From positions 4,273,174-4,337,173 of the forward strand of contig OZ026559.1 of assembly GCA_964020155.1 (NCBI GenBank): a DNA stretch of 64,000 nucleotides, read 5' to 3'. The translations under genes and the position numbers were made by a program. Positions 11,106 to 21,906 of this stretch are shown here, piece after piece. Each line of letters opens with the position of its first letter. Position 1 is the first letter of the stretch. Source of the stretch: Chondrilla cf. caribensis (taxonomy: Eukaryota > Porifera > Demospongiae > Chondrillida > Chondrillidae). The notes beneath the pieces are model-generated. The model was not told the DNA's origin. It ran no database searches and saw nothing but the letters and a program-made list of their open reading frames with translations.

Positions 11106-12400
11106 GATTGAAATATCAAGAAAAGGATACTTTTTAACTGTATAAGTATATAATTGAGTGACACTTTATAGAGTGGTTCGCTTTTGTTGTTCAGTGTACA
11201 GCTATACAAGTATACATTATTTACATTGTTGTCGCTGTTGTTGTCGTTGTTGCTCCTAGGTTATCAATATTCTATACTGCCCTCTAGTACAGTGTGAGAT
11301 GATACAGACCTTAAAGTTTGGATATTGGATATTACATATTGGTATGTCCCCTACAGTGAATCCATGTGTACCCTCCAATGGTAGGGAGTCCTTAGTTTGG
11401 TGTGTGCTTTTACTAGTTACTTGAATGTCAGTAATACAGTTGAATTTGAGTAATATTAATGACGGAGTATATATATTATAGGTGGACAGAGGTGTGTTGT
11501 ATGCATATACCTGTCTTTCAAGGGAAAAATTGAATTCATATTATCATTAAGATGGCATGCATAGATGTGTTGTGGAGGTGGATTTGGTAGGGTGGTGCAG
11601 GGTGTATTTGAGTTGGACATTGAATATTGTTTATATTAGTAAACTGTACCTTGAAGCCTGTCTGGTTGCCTATTGCCACATTAGGTTGTGGTTTGTTACT
11701 GTAATGAACGTCTCTCATCTGACTGCTACCATGTACCTGGAAGACCATCCCTCATTTGGTGTATATGTTTGTTTGTATATATACATATTACATAGGTGGC
11801 TGAAATAGGGGGGGTCAGGGGGCCATGCCCCCCCCACTTATCACAAAGGTGAAGCCAAGAATGTCTATGTAGAGTATTGCATGCATGGACAATATTAATC
11901 ATGAGTTCAGCACCATGGCCTTTAGGCCCCCCACTAAACCATTCCTCCGCCTATGTATTATCTAATTAAAGCAGTGTACATGTAATAACTTGCTAATTAT
12001 TACCTACCTTAGGTATAGGAGGAGTGTAACAGCAGACAACCCTCACAATACATACATAGGCATATGTCTATAGTGTGTGGGATGTTTACTGGTAATTGGT
12101 ATCAAATAATTACATGCATATATGTGTTTGAGCACATACAGCATTGTATATTGTGTACATGTGTACATACATGTGTGGGTTGCATACTGCTAGTGGCACC
12201 ACAAGGTTGAGACAACTACAAGGCTATTCCATTCAACTATCCAGACTGAGGTGGATGGTGTGCCTATGTACCTGAGTGGGTTTGTACTGATACTGGCCAA
12301 GGTGGTCACGTTCTTCAAATGGTTGCTTGATTACAACCATCTCTGTTCATTTAAGCTGTTTAAATGTCCACGTATTTCAACCTACTCATCTGCAAAATAT
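11106..12400. other. Non-coding repeat unit, single copy here
   Basis: The unit from about 11150 to 12330 corresponds to each of two tandem units at 55140-57130. Landmarks are a TTG-rich run (tgttgtcgctgttgttgtcg), actgccctctagtacag, and tggatggtgtgcctatgtac near the end. I see no conserved reading frame. It is interrupted by a small MITE-like element at 11791-11955. Confidence 0.6.
11791..11955. mobile_element. MITE-like element with TIRs and TATTA target duplication
   Basis: The ends are cataggtggctgaaatag and, inverted, ccattcctccgcctatg. The interior has G-rich and C-rich runs. The 5-bp flanks TATTA at 11786-11790 and 11956-11960 are a perfect direct repeat. The homologous locus at about 56757-56765 has the same flanks joined through one TATTA, which is an empty site. 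It contains no coding capacity. Confidence 0.8.
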
Positions 12401-13065
12401 GTCTCAATGCATTGAATTGTACCCTCAACTCAGTCTGCATACATTGTCGATATAATATCCTTATTATTGCAATATTATAGCATATGCGCTGCTCAGATAG
12501 TGGAGTGGGTATAAAGTCACTTTTGAATGTGCTAAAATTGGACTAATTATACCATTTTGACATTGCTAAGTATCATTTTGTTCAACAAATGTTTGATGAA
12601 ACATAGTATATAATTGTTGCCATGTTTATTTATTTCCTGGAGAAGTCTCTGTACCTCATGCCATGCAATGTTCAGATGCCACCAGATTCACCTGCACAAG
12701 AGAGAGAAGAAAACCTTATGATCTGAGTATTATTATCAGAATGACATCTCAATAGCAGTAATCTTGAATTCCTATACAGAAATAATAAATCAATTGAAAT
12801 GATATGATATGTTATAAATCAATGATTGTAGGTCTCAATTTCAACTTGGTACTATCTGGAGTAGACCTTAGGGAGTCTTATATACAATATGTCCATACTC
12901 TCATGCATTTGTCATGTGTTTTACGTGTTTTATGCATATATGAATTTATACAACATTCCAAAGCCCACCTTAATACATGAATCTCAGGAAACAGGAAATA
13001 ACTTCCTTTACAATGCACAGGTGGCAGATTTGGTGTATTGCTTGACTTTCCGAAGTGTGATGGGG
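12401..13065. other. AT-rich spacer
   Basis: No gene seen. The last 200 bp (from about 12990) begin to resemble the DNA upstream of the type A promoter copy at 57650-57770. Confidence 0.5.
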
Positions 13066-13197
13066 ACGAATCACCTGATCTGCTTAAACATGATCCTCCT
13101 ACACTCTGCACTACATAGGTATAATAATTGCGTGCAACTATAAGCAAACTAGTTTACCAAGTAATCCAGCACAACATATTGTACACACGCACTTGTG
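13066..13197 (+). promoter_or_regulatory. Type A promoter module, copy 1
   Basis: The module shares a CACCTGATC-like motif and the 17-mer TGATCCTCCTACACTCT (13089-13105) with copies at about 24948, 32566 and 57770. It also shares an AT-rich TATA-like stretch about 80-90 bp before the ATG, a gtttaccaagtaa/cc string and the terminal cacttgtgATG. Conservation ends inside the signal-peptide region, which is what a promoter plus short 5' UTR would show. Confidence 0.65.
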
Positions 13198-14472
13198 ATG
13201 GAGTGGAAAAGGTTTTTGATCTTCATTCTCTCTCTTTTGATTGCACTTGGAACAGCAACTGCTCAAAATTGTAATGTAGGACGCCTGTCAATGGGACCAC
13301 TGATAGGTCCTCCCGGTCGTGATGGCAATCCTGGACATAATGGAGCTCCTGGTCGCGATGGTCTCCCTGGTCCAGCTGGTCCTCCAGGTGCTCCAGGCTC
13401 TCCAGGTCCCAGTGGAGTCAACCTTGATGAACTTCGTGAGATTGTTCGTTTGATGGCTAAAGAGGAACTGAAAAACTTGACGTCTGAAGATCGTGAACCA
13501 GTGAAAGTTGTTGTGGAGTGTGATAAACTGTGTCCCACAACCGATCCAACCACATCTAAACCTGCCAGTAATAATTCCACCCAACAACCAACTACCGAGC
13601 CCTCTTCGATAACAACCTACACACCTCAGCCTGGTAGCACTCCAAGGAATGAATCTTGTGCAGAAGGACTGACTGTCAATGACCCAGCAATGTCTTGCAA
13701 ACAGGCTTTTCTTTGTAACCACTACCTTCCTTCCGGTTACTACTGGATTTATACACGCCATCACACAAACCTGAACCATGGAATTATTCGAGTTTACTGC
13801 CACATGGAGCCCGACATCTGTGGAGTGGCCGGAGTGATGCGTGTGGCCTTCTTGAACATGACTGACACTAGAGTCAATTGTCCTTATCCACTGACATTAG
13901 TAACACTATCTGGAAAGAGGATATGCATCAGCCCAACATCTGGAGCTCAGTTTTCCACTGTTGAATTCCGTGCATACGTCAACTATAGCTATGTATGTGG
14001 AAGAGCTGTCGGGTATGCCAAGAATCAAAACTATGGTTTTTACTACAGTTCTAGGTCCTACACATCCATTGAACGACCCTATGTGAGTGGATTGTCCATC
14101 ACCTACCAAATCAACGGCCAACGCAACCACATATGGTCCTTTGCTGCCGGTTATCGATCAAGTAGTAGTAGCACTCTCAACTGTCCTTGTGATGTAGGGG
14201 GTACTAGGTCTCCATCATTTGTTTGTCAAAACTACTACTGTGAAGCTGGCACTCATTCCTCCACATCAACCTCATGGTACACCACCAACCCCCTGTGGGA
14301 TGGGAAGGGTTGCTACTCTGGATCAAGTTGCTGTGGCACCAAACGCTTGCCATGGTTCGTGACTACTCTGCCTGAGACTACCAATTCTGATATTGAAGTT
14401 CGTGTGATGGACCCACAAGGCCATGCTACTGGGGCGATAGGCATTGAACAACTGGAGTTGTATGTGTACTAA
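13198..14472 (+). CDS. Collagen-stalk secreted protein (complete, type A)
   Basis: The protein has 424 residues in a single exon. A signal peptide (about 1-23, MEWKRFLIFILSLL... ending TATAQ) is followed by a Cys, 12 Gly-X-Y triplets (about 37-72), and an amphipathic neck ([20 protein letters not shown]) suited to trimer nucleation. Next come a Cys and a Thr/Pro/Ser linker with NxS/T sites (about 114-155), then a Cys-rich globular domain to the end. That domain begins like a fibrinogen/COLFI-type fold (SC...PSGYYWI...VYCHME..ICG) and continues with GLSITY, HIWSFAAGY, NCPC, NYYCE, LWDGKGC and ELYVY. The globular second half is a motif set I know only from uncharacterised animal proteins. The annotated start is the ATG at 13198; a GTG directly before it is in frame but not needed. 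It is probably an extracellular trimer; the ligand is unknown. Confidence 0.93.
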   Translation: MEWKRFLIFILSLLIALGTATAQNCNVGRLSMGPLIGPPGRDGNPGHNGAPGRDGLPGPAGPPGAPGSPGPSGVNLDELREIVRLMAKEELKNLTSEDREPVKVVVECDKLCPTTDPTTSKPASNNSTQQPTTEPSSITTYTPQPGSTPRNESCAEGLTVNDPAMSCKQAFLCNHYLPSGYYWIYTRHHTNLNHGIIRVYCHMEPDICGVAGVMRVAFLNMTDTRVNCPYPLTLVTLSGKRICISPTSGAQFSTVEFRAYVNYSYVCGRAVGYAKNQNYGFYYSSRSYTSIERPYVSGLSITYQINGQRNHIWSFAAGYRSSSSSTLNCPCDVGGTRSPSFVCQNYYCEAGTHSSTSTSWYTTNPLWDGKGCYSGSSCCGTKRLPWFVTTLPETTNSDIEVRVMDPQGHATGAIGIEQLELYVY

Positions 14473-15359
14473 CAGATCTACTCTAAGTATAAGCAGCATT
14501 TGTACCTCTCACAAGAGTTACCTGTCGTAGCATATAAGACTGTAGGCAGTATACTTGTTGATCTAGTTTCAATTCTTGTAATTACTGTGGAGCGTATATT
14601 ATGTAGCAAGTGAGTGCTGTAAGATTAGTTAATAATGATAATTATATAAATCTTTCATTTATTAATGTATCAATATGAAATTGGTTTATAGAAGTACAAT
14701 TGCATGAACTCAGCAGCCATTCTTCGTACAATGTTTTCCACATTGGATATAGACATAATTGAAAGGAAGCTATAATGTTTGAACTAGAGCAGAAGGACTA
14801 GACAAAGAGCATTTGAAGAAATCAACTCAATTTTCCAGTGCTGTGTGATGACCTCATGATCAATAAATGTAGAATGCCTCTTAATATGCCCATCTTTAGT
14901 ACAAGGAACAGACACTTTTATCACAAAAGAGCAGGAAGAATAGTGACACAATGAAAACACTTGTTACGTTGATCAAGCACAAAACACGTTTCCCTTCTTC
15001 AGTGGAGACTAGTCTTGTTCCCATGCCTAGTTCCAGGGCTACTGTCTTCTATCTTGGTAGAGCACCTTCGGAGGATTATTATTTTGTGTGAGTGACAAAC
15101 AGTGGAGAATTCTTAGGATTCCTTTTGAATAGGCAATTTCTCTCTACTGGAGCTTCTTGGGGACTAGGGGAATAAGTGATAAAGAATGATCAAACTCCAG
15201 ATGTGCGAAACAACAGTTTGACGTATGTGACCTGTGACTGTTGGCTCATCATTTAGACTGTTCAACTCTAATTTTTCTTTATAAAATGAATCATTTTTAC
15301 TCCAGACCTATAAAAAGGTGTAAAATGTGTGCTTGAATTGGCTATTATGTTTTATTCTA
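14473..15359. other. 3' flank shared by type I genes, with decayed E-box element
   Basis: 14473-14900 matches the downstream DNA of the genes at 21907 and 27312 (cagatctactctaagtata landmark) and a remnant at about 43430-43570. 14940-15300 is a diverged version of the twin-E-box element in which both CACGTG cores are mutated. No gene. Confidence 0.55.
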
Positions 15360-15601
15360 TATTTTGCCAATGATGACCACTATTGGAATCAGCTAGCTAT
15401 TCTTCACCATCTAGTGGAAAGTGGTACAATCCACCTTGGGACAGACAAGGATGTCACTCAACACCCTGTTGCTGTGACAACAGCCGTTTGTTGTGGTTTT
15501 CACGCACATTACCAGAGACTGCCAATTCTGTTATTCATGTTCGTTGGATGGACCCATAAGACATGGTGTAGGTACTGAACAATTGGAGTTGTATGTACAC
15601 T
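15360..15601 (+). pseudogene. Decayed 3' fragment of a collagen-stalk gene
   Basis: Translating in shifting frames recovers pieces of the C-terminal domain: FANDDHYW, a SGKW..NPPWDRQGC-like segment, CCCDNSR, LPETANS, HVRWMDP and EQLELYVH. It carries a stop right after WMDP and small indels. Relatives are the tail of the gene at 16870 and the fragment at 24101-24329. Nothing upstream resembles a promoter or signal peptide. Confidence 0.75.
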
Positions 15602-15739
15602 ATATCTCCATTGAGTATGAACTGTGTGTGGAATTCTTCAAGTTGCTTTACTATTGCAGTATTCATGAATATTGTTCAATCAATTGAATAAATTTAATCG
15701 AAAATGACATTCAATGGAGAAGTATCCTTACATTTTTTG

Positions 15740-15846
15740 CACACACGCACGCACGCATGCACGTACGCACGCACACACACGCATGCACGCACGCACACAC
15801 GCACCACCACCACCACCACTACCCCCACCACATGCACCATACACAC
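15740..15846. repeat. (CACG)/(CACA)/(CCA) compound microsatellite
   Basis: Short CACG and CACA repeats merge into a run of CCA triplets and C-rich sequence. Confidence 0.9.
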
Positions 15847-16044
15847 ATTTAACACCAAACCTGCATGATGGTAATCTCTATTTGCCCCTGTTCAGATATC
15901 ATGTATACACTCCTAGTCCTACACATTCTAGCCTGTGAGTGTTTATGCTATAGAAAGAGTGTAGCCTAGCAACATAATGAAATCATTGAATGTCATTTTC
16001 AATGTTTTAATTTCTGTGGCTTTACTCACCCACAACAACAATAC

Positions 16045-16070
16045 TAATAATATTATGCATAATATTATTA
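16045..16070. repeat. Perfect 26-bp AT palindrome
   Basis: Centred on atgcat, the sequence reads the same on both strands for 26 bases. It lies just before the CA microsatellite; a partial counterpart sits at about 59690-59710 before the CA tract there. Confidence 0.85.
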
Positions 16071-16094
16071 TGCATCTCTAGTACATCAATACCG

Positions 16095-16328
<234 letters not shown>

Positions 16329-16589
16329 ACACATTATCAGTTATCAGTTGTACAAGCAAATGTTTACGTGGCTTGTAGGTAAACCTACATGGTGGAAACT
16401 CTTCATTTGCTCATGTTTAGATATCCTTCCTACACTCCCAGTCCTATTATGTAGTAGACCCTCCACAGGACTGTACCAACTCAATGATACAGTCTACCTT
16501 CTAGCCTGTGAGTGATTATGCTATATAAGGGTGTTGCCTAACACGAAAAAGTTGTTTCCTATCAACGTACCTAATGAAGTTATTTCCAA

Positions 16590-16869
16590 TTGAAATGTCA
16601 TTTTTGATGTTTTGACACTGCTGCCAGTTCACTCACCCACAAGAGCTCTGTACTCTGAAAATCAACTCACTGCTATAATTGGGATGTGTGAATACACAAG
16701 AAACCTCATGAATGTTGTCCTATGCAATTATATGTAATGCAACATGGTGGGAGCATATTATGATGAGGTAATACTAATAACAATTTGAAATCTATATGAA
16801 CCCTAATCATCACACTTTTGACCACAAGTTCTTGGTTCTAGTCTGACCTCACTCAGTGAACTGGACGCG
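16590..16869 (+). promoter_or_regulatory. Type B promoter module, copy 1
   Basis: It is conserved with modules ending at 18850, 19099, 27311 and 60719. Shared landmarks are gaaatgtcatttttgatgtt, gagctctgtactctgaaa, attgggatgtgtgaatacac and, next to the start, cacttttgaccacaagt with a cctcactcagtgaactgga leader. The last 65 bp are the most conserved. It drives a signal peptide of the MNSKKTCFYAVSLF type. Confidence 0.6.
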
Positions 16870-18309
16870 ATGAATTCAAAGAAGACCTGTTTCTATGCTG
16901 TGTCTCTATTCCTTATATTCTTCACTCAGCACTGCTGTGGACAAGACTTGAAGCTTAAAAAAACTCCCCAATTACAACCCTCTCCATCTCCATCTTCTTC
17001 TCAAAGTTCTGAACAGTGTAATGCAAGACACCTGCCAATGGGACCACTGGTAGGTCCTCCCGGTCGTGATGGAGCTCCCGGTCGTGATGGAGCTCCTGGC
17101 CATGATGGAGTTGGGATAGCAGGTCGTGATGGTCTTCCTGGCTCTCCTGGTCTCCCCGGTCCAGCTGGTCCTCCAGGTGCTCCAGGCTCTCCAGGTCCCA
17201 GTGGAGTCAACCTTGATGAACTTCGTGAGATTGTTCGTTTGATGGCTAAAGAAGAACTGAAGAACTTGACATCCGAAGATCGTGAACCAGTGAAGGTTGT
17301 TGTGGAGTACGATAAACTGTGTCCTACAGCTGATCCCACATCTGCTCCACGTGTAAAGCAGCCAAACCCATCAGCAACGATAACTACTTCAACCATCCAG
17401 CCATCATCTCCACCAGTTACCAAGCAACCAACAGTCGCCTTCAATGGAACACTACCTACTCGGTCTCCAAAGACAGGGTCTTGCCCTCTAGGTCTCACCT
17501 CAAATGATCCTGCTGAATCATGTCGCGAAATTCTTCGTTGCAACCGTCATCTCAAATCAGGCCATTACTGGATAATGACTAAGCATCAGCCAAACCAGAA
17601 TCATGGACTCATTCGTGTGTACTGTCACATGGAGGATGGCATCTGTGGGGTAGGAGGACTGGCTCGTATTGCAAATTTAAACATGACCAACCAACGTAAT
17701 AGATGTCCCTTTCCTCTGACCTTGACCACACAGTCTGGAAAGAGAATGTGTGTCAGTCCTGTGCATGGTGCTCAGTTCTCTTCAGTTCGTTACGACGCAT
17801 ACCACATGAATTACAGTTTTGTGTGTGGGAGAGCTATTGGCTATGCTTACCGTGGACCATATGCTTTTTACTACGGTCTTTCTGGCTCCTACACATCCAT
17901 TGACCAACCCTATGTCTCTGGACTCTCCATCACTTACAGAATTAATGACCAACGCAAGCACATCTGGTCCCTGGCTGTAGGGTTTGCAGACCCTGGTACT
18001 GGAGCTACCGTCAACTGTCCATGTGCTGGCAAGTCTACGCACAATCCTCCACATTTTGTCAATGATGACCGCTATTGTGAATCAGTTGGTGGTTCTCCAA
18101 CATCTGATATATGGCACATGGACAATCCTCTCTGGGACAAACAGGGTTGTCCCTCTTCCTCCCGTTGCTGTGACAACAGCCGTTTGCCATGGTTTTGGCG
18201 TACACTACCAGACACTACCAACTCCGATATCGAGGTTCGTTGGATGGACCCACAGGGACATGGAACTGGTATTGTAGGCATCGAGCAATTGGAGTTGTAT
18301 GTGCACTGA
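16870..18309 (+). CDS. Collagen-stalk secreted protein (complete, type B)
   Basis: The 479-residue protein is encoded in one exon from the ATG at 16870. Its signal peptide (about 1-24, MNSKKTCFYAVSLFLIFF...) is followed by a Pro/Ser stretch. About 16 Gly-X-Y triplets follow, with one GVGIA interruption, then the standard neck. The long Pro/Thr/Ser linker (about 155-208) carries an N-glycosylation site (NGT). The C-terminal domain is complete: [27 protein letters not shown], a CPC motif, [21 protein letters not shown] and IEQLELYVH. The middle of the globular domain is distinct from both the 13198-type and the 19100-type, so it forms its own body class. It sits 0.8 kb upstream of the gene at 19100 in the same orientation; each has its own promoter module. 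Confidence 0.93.
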   Translation: MNSKKTCFYAVSLFLIFFTQHCCGQDLKLKKTPQLQPSPSPSSSQSSEQCNARHLPMGPLVGPPGRDGAPGRDGAPGHDGVGIAGRDGLPGSPGLPGPAGPPGAPGSPGPSGVNLDELREIVRLMAKEELKNLTSEDREPVKVVVEYDKLCPTADPTSAPRVKQPNPSATITTSTIQPSSPPVTKQPTVAFNGTLPTRSPKTGSCPLGLTSNDPAESCREILRCNRHLKSGHYWIMTKHQPNQNHGLIRVYCHMEDGICGVGGLARIANLNMTNQRNRCPFPLTLTTQSGKRMCVSPVHGAQFSSVRYDAYHMNYSFVCGRAIGYAYRGPYAFYYGLSGSYTSIDQPYVSGLSITYRINDQRKHIWSLAVGFADPGTGATVNCPCAGKSTHNPPHFVNDDRYCESVGGSPTSDIWHMDNPLWDKQGCPSSSRCCDNSRLPWFWRTLPDTTNSDIEVRWMDPQGHGTGIVGIEQLELYVH

Positions 18310-18539
18310 ATCTCCATTGAGTATGAACTATGTGTGGATTTCTTCTTATTAAATGCCTTTACTATAGTTAAATTTATTGTTCTATCTCAGTATTCCTGAT
18401 TATTGTTTAATCAATTGAGTTAATTTCATTGATTAATTATTGTGATGTATACTTACCTATCATTACAATTCATTCACAGTACTGATACATGTACACATAC
18501 TGTACTGATCAAAAGTAATGCCTCTGTTTGAATTATAAT
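18310..18539. other. 3' flank
   Basis: AT-rich, resembling downstream DNA of the fragments at 15601 and 24329. No gene. Confidence 0.5.
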
Positions 18540-18961
18540 TTGAAATGTCATTTTTGATGTTTGACTGCTGCCAGTTCACTCACAAGAGCTCTGTACTCTG
18601 AAATTTACTTACTGCTATAATTGGGATGTGTGAATACACAAGAAACCTCATGAATGTTGTTCTATGCAATGCAATAACGCTATAATAATATATGTAATGC
18701 AACATGATGGATGTTTATTATGATGAAGTAATACTACACATTCTAATGGCACTAATAACAAGTTGAAATCTATTTATTAGACCTCAATCATCACACTTTT
18801 GACCACAAGTGCTTAGTTGCAGTCTGTCCTCACTCAGTGAACTGAACACAATGAATTCAAAGAAGACCTGTTTCTATGCTGTGTCTCTCTTCACTGCTAT
18901 AATTGGGATGTGTGAATACACAAGAAACCTCATGAATGTTGTTCCATGCAATTATATGTAA
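18540..18961 (+). pseudogene. Orphan type B promoter plus signal peptide
   Basis: A full type B module ends at an ATG (18851). The first 14 codons (MNSKKTCFYAVSLF) are those of the family. The frame then runs into a second copy of the upstream sequence (cactgctataattgggatg) and stops at 18959-18961 after 36 codons. The sequence restarts as a second promoter that leads to the real gene at 19100. It is the product of a tandem duplication of the 5' module with a breakpoint inside the signal peptide. Confidence 0.85.
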
Positions 18962-19099
18962 TGCAACATGGTGGATGTGTATTATGATGTGGTAATACTG
19001 GCACTAAAAGCAAGTTGAAATCTATTTGAACCACAATCATCACAATTTTGACCACAAGTGCTTAGTTCTAGTCTGTCCTCACTCAGTGAACTGGACACA
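18962..19099 (+). promoter_or_regulatory. Type B promoter module, copy 3
   Basis: The active-looking copy immediately before the gene at 19100, with cacaattttgaccacaagtg and the actcagtgaactggacacaa leader. Confidence 0.6.
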
Positions 19100-20548
19100 A
19101 TGAATGCGAAGAAGACCAGTTTCTATGCTGTGTCTCTCTCCCCTGTATTTTTTGCTCAGCACTGTTGTGGACAAGACTTGAAGCTGAAACAAACTCCCCA
19201 ACCTTCTCCATGGCCATCTATATCTTCTCAAAGTTCTAAACAGTGTAATGAAAGACGCTTGCCAATGGCACTACTGGTAGGCCCTCCCTGTCGTGATGGA
19301 GCTCCCGGTCGTGATGGCATTCCTGGACTGGTAGGTCCTCCTAGTCATGATGGTGCTCCTGGTCGTGATGGAGTTCCTAGTCGTGATGGAGTTAGGATAG
19401 CAGGTTGCAATGGTCTCCCTGGTCCAGCTGGTCCTCCAGGTGCTCCAGGCTCTCCAGGTCCCAGTGGAGTCAACCTTGATGAACTTCGTGAGATTGTTCG
19501 TTTGATGGCTAAAGAAGAACCGAAGAACTTGACATCTGAAGATAGTGAACCAGTGAAGGTTGTTGTGGAGTGTAACAAACTGTGTCCTACAACTGCTATC
19601 CCTACCACTCCACCTACAAGAAATCCTCCAACGCGTACGTCCACAAAATCTCCAAACACAACCAAACGCCCTAATCCTCCAAGGCCAATACCCACCAGAC
19701 CTCCAGTAAATGGATCGTGTGCTCAAGGGTTGACTAGAGATGACCCTGCTCTATCTTGTGATGAAATCCTCATCTGTAACCCTTACCTTCCATCTGGATA
19801 CTACTGGATCACAACCAGACACCAGCCAAATCAGAACAATGTCATTGTTGAAGTTTACTGTCACATGGAAGGGGACATCTGTGGAATGAGGGGACTGACC
19901 CGTGTAGCTCACCTCAACATGAGTGACCCTTCTGTCAACTGTCCTCCTCAACTGATCACAACCACTCAGTCCGGAAAGAGGATGTGCACCAGTCCAGTCC
20001 TCGGCCCTCATTTCTCTTCTGTTGTGTTCAACACTTACAACATCGACTACAGTTTTGTGTGTGGGAGAGCAATCGGGTATGCACGCTATGGACCACATGC
20101 CTTTTACTACAGCACAACAGGATCTTACAAAACCATTGACCAAGCCTATGTTGATGGGTTGTCCATTACTTATAGAGTAGATGGCAAACGCAAACACATC
20201 TGGTCCCTGGCTGGAGGGTGGGCCGACCCTGGTGGTGGAAATACCGGCTACTGTCCATGTGCTAGTGGCTCTACATACAATCCTCCATATTTTGTTCATG
20301 ATGACCACTATTGTGAATCAGGTAGCCATTCTGCACCATCTAGGGGAAAGTGGTACATGAACAATCCACTTTGGGACGGGCAGGGATGTTACTCTTCATC
20401 TCGTTGCTGTGACAACAAACGTTTACCATGGTTTTGGCGTACCTTGCCAGAGAATACTGATTCCGGTATCGAAGTTCGTTGGATGCGTCCAACTGGAAGC
20501 AGTTGGTACGATCTTGGTATTACATTCTTGGAGCTTTACATTCGTTAA
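19100..20548 (+). CDS. Collagen-stalk secreted protein with degenerate collagen
   Basis: The frame encodes 482 residues from the ATG at 19100. The GTG-initiated extension at 19058 is leader sequence shared with sister genes, so it is left out. Signal peptide, neck and C-terminal domain are present, but the stalk is damaged. Three triplets have lost their glycine (PPCRD, PPSHD, VPSRD), there is a GVRIA insertion, and the neck has EEPKNL where all others have EELKNL. Such glycine losses normally destabilise a collagen triple helix. The globular domain is intact and closely matches the genes at 34619 (fragment) and 60720 (class [37 protein letters not shown]). The linker is Pro/Thr/Arg-rich. It could still be secreted as a lectin-like monomer or be on the way to loss. 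Confidence 0.92.
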   Translation: MNAKKTSFYAVSLSPVFFAQHCCGQDLKLKQTPQPSPWPSISSQSSKQCNERRLPMALLVGPPCRDGAPGRDGIPGLVGPPSHDGAPGRDGVPSRDGVRIAGCNGLPGPAGPPGAPGSPGPSGVNLDELREIVRLMAKEEPKNLTSEDSEPVKVVVECNKLCPTTAIPTTPPTRNPPTRTSTKSPNTTKRPNPPRPIPTRPPVNGSCAQGLTRDDPALSCDEILICNPYLPSGYYWITTRHQPNQNNVIVEVYCHMEGDICGMRGLTRVAHLNMSDPSVNCPPQLITTTQSGKRMCTSPVLGPHFSSVVFNTYNIDYSFVCGRAIGYARYGPHAFYYSTTGSYKTIDQAYVDGLSITYRVDGKRKHIWSLAGGWADPGGGNTGYCPCASGSTYNPPYFVHDDHYCESGSHSAPSRGKWYMNNPLWDGQGCYSSSRCCDNKRLPWFWRTLPENTDSGIEVRWMRPTGSSWYDLGITFLELYIR

Positions 20549-20563
20549 CCTCAAGTATATCAG

Positions 20564-20564
<1 letters not shown>

Positions 20565-20610
<46 letters not shown>
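20565..20610. repeat. (GT)n microsatellite after class II gene
   Basis: The same GT tract follows the stop codon of each class II copy (35304, 62103), about 20 bp past the stop, so it predates their duplication. Confidence 0.95.
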
Positions 20611-20612
<2 letters not shown>

Positions 20613-21080
20613 TAATATACTGTATAATCTAATGTACTTCATATTAACTGTAATGTGAATTTACTTTGATGTTTCTCGTAAATGAAACTCAACTTGAATC
20701 AATCACTCATTAATACACAACTCAGGCTGAAGCTGAATTCTAGCAAAGTGAGGCTACATTTGTAACATAACTACGCATGACGACCTTTAAAGATGAAAGG
20801 GTGGTACAAAACTTTGTAGTCTGAAACATACGTGAATATACTTAAATGTGTCTAGGATGTACTTTGATGAAATGAGCTAATAATGACTACATAAAGTACA
20901 GAATGCAGAACTAATTAAGAACAGGATGCGATATAAGGAAGGTTAAAGTTACAATCAATTAACTAACCAGTAAGACAACTGAAGCCTTACAATTACACAT
21001 AGTCATGTACTCTCTCAACACTACATGTACATACCACGACACATTATGCACATTGTTCTACTGATGGGGAAAGTGTATTA
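20611..21080. other. 3' spacer
   Basis: No gene seen; AT-rich. Confidence 0.5.
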
Positions 21081-21470
21081 TACTACTATCCTGTTACTGA
21101 GGTGGTCCTATTACTGATATAGTCCAATTACTGAGGTGGACCGATTACTGAGGTGGTCCTATTACTGAGGTGGTCCTATTACTGAGTTGGTCCTATCACT
21201 GAGATGGTCCGATTACTGAGGTGGTCCTATTACTGAGGTGGTCCTGTTACTGAGGTGGTCCTATTACTGAGGTGGTCCTATTACTGAGGTGGTCCTATTA
21301 CTGAGGTGGTCCTATTACTGAGGTGGTCCCGTTACTGAGGTGGTCCTGTTACTGAGGTGGTCCTATTACTGAGGTGGTCCTATTACTGAGGTGGTCCTAT
21401 TACTTAGATGGTCCTATTACTGAGGTGGTCCTATTACTGAGGTGGCTCTATTACTGAGGTCATCCTATTT
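21081..21470. repeat. 17-bp minisatellite
   Basis: About 22 tandem copies of ggtggtcctattactga with scattered substitutions. Shorter arrays of the same unit occur at 36120-36230 and 62800-63010, again downstream of class II genes, and degenerate ones at about 26300-26430. Confidence 0.95.
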
Positions 21471-21906
21471 CAGTGTTCATGGTCCCATTATATACTGAAG
21501 TGTTCAAATGTGGTCTATGCCAAGATACTCCTATCATGTGATCTTGATGCTGAGATGGTCTTTTAGTGTGTATGCAATACACATGGTATCCTATGCAATA
21601 TTTACAAACACGTACACATTACACTATGTTGGGTCTCACTGTACAGCACTTGTCCACTTCATCTAATTATGATATTATTCAATTAGCAACTGCTGAAGTC
21701 ATCCTAAAGTATGGTTTCCTCCATTACAATGACTTCTGCAGTACAAAGACTTTTGGGGCCAGGCCTTTGTTAGTGTCTGTTGTCATGGTGATCTTTGTGT
21801 GTTACAGTTGAGTGGCTTCCCTATGAATATTACTATGGAGATTTTGCTATCACTATGACTATAATTATAGAGTACTGTGCTGTTATATTTGAGTTAGTGT
21901 CTCAAG
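21471..21906 (+). promoter_or_regulatory. Type C promoter region, copy 1
   Basis: It resembles 26480-26849 in a patchy way (gatggtcttttagtg, attacaatgacttct, atggtgatctttgtgtg landmarks, tagtgtctcaagATG at the start). This shared 5' flank goes with the MEW-RFCV signal peptide type. Confidence 0.5.

Noticed and set aside
11557..11808. ORF of 83 codons in the spacer unit, also at 56525
   Set aside because: The frame is broken in the 55.5-kb copy and composition is not protein-like.
19058..19099. Longer N terminus from GTG ([13 protein letters not shown])
   Set aside because: It is shared leader DNA; the ATG after it starts a proper signal peptide in all type B genes.
21081..21470. CRISPR-like array
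   Set aside because: Contiguous 17-bp units without spacers in eukaryotic DNA; a minisatellite.
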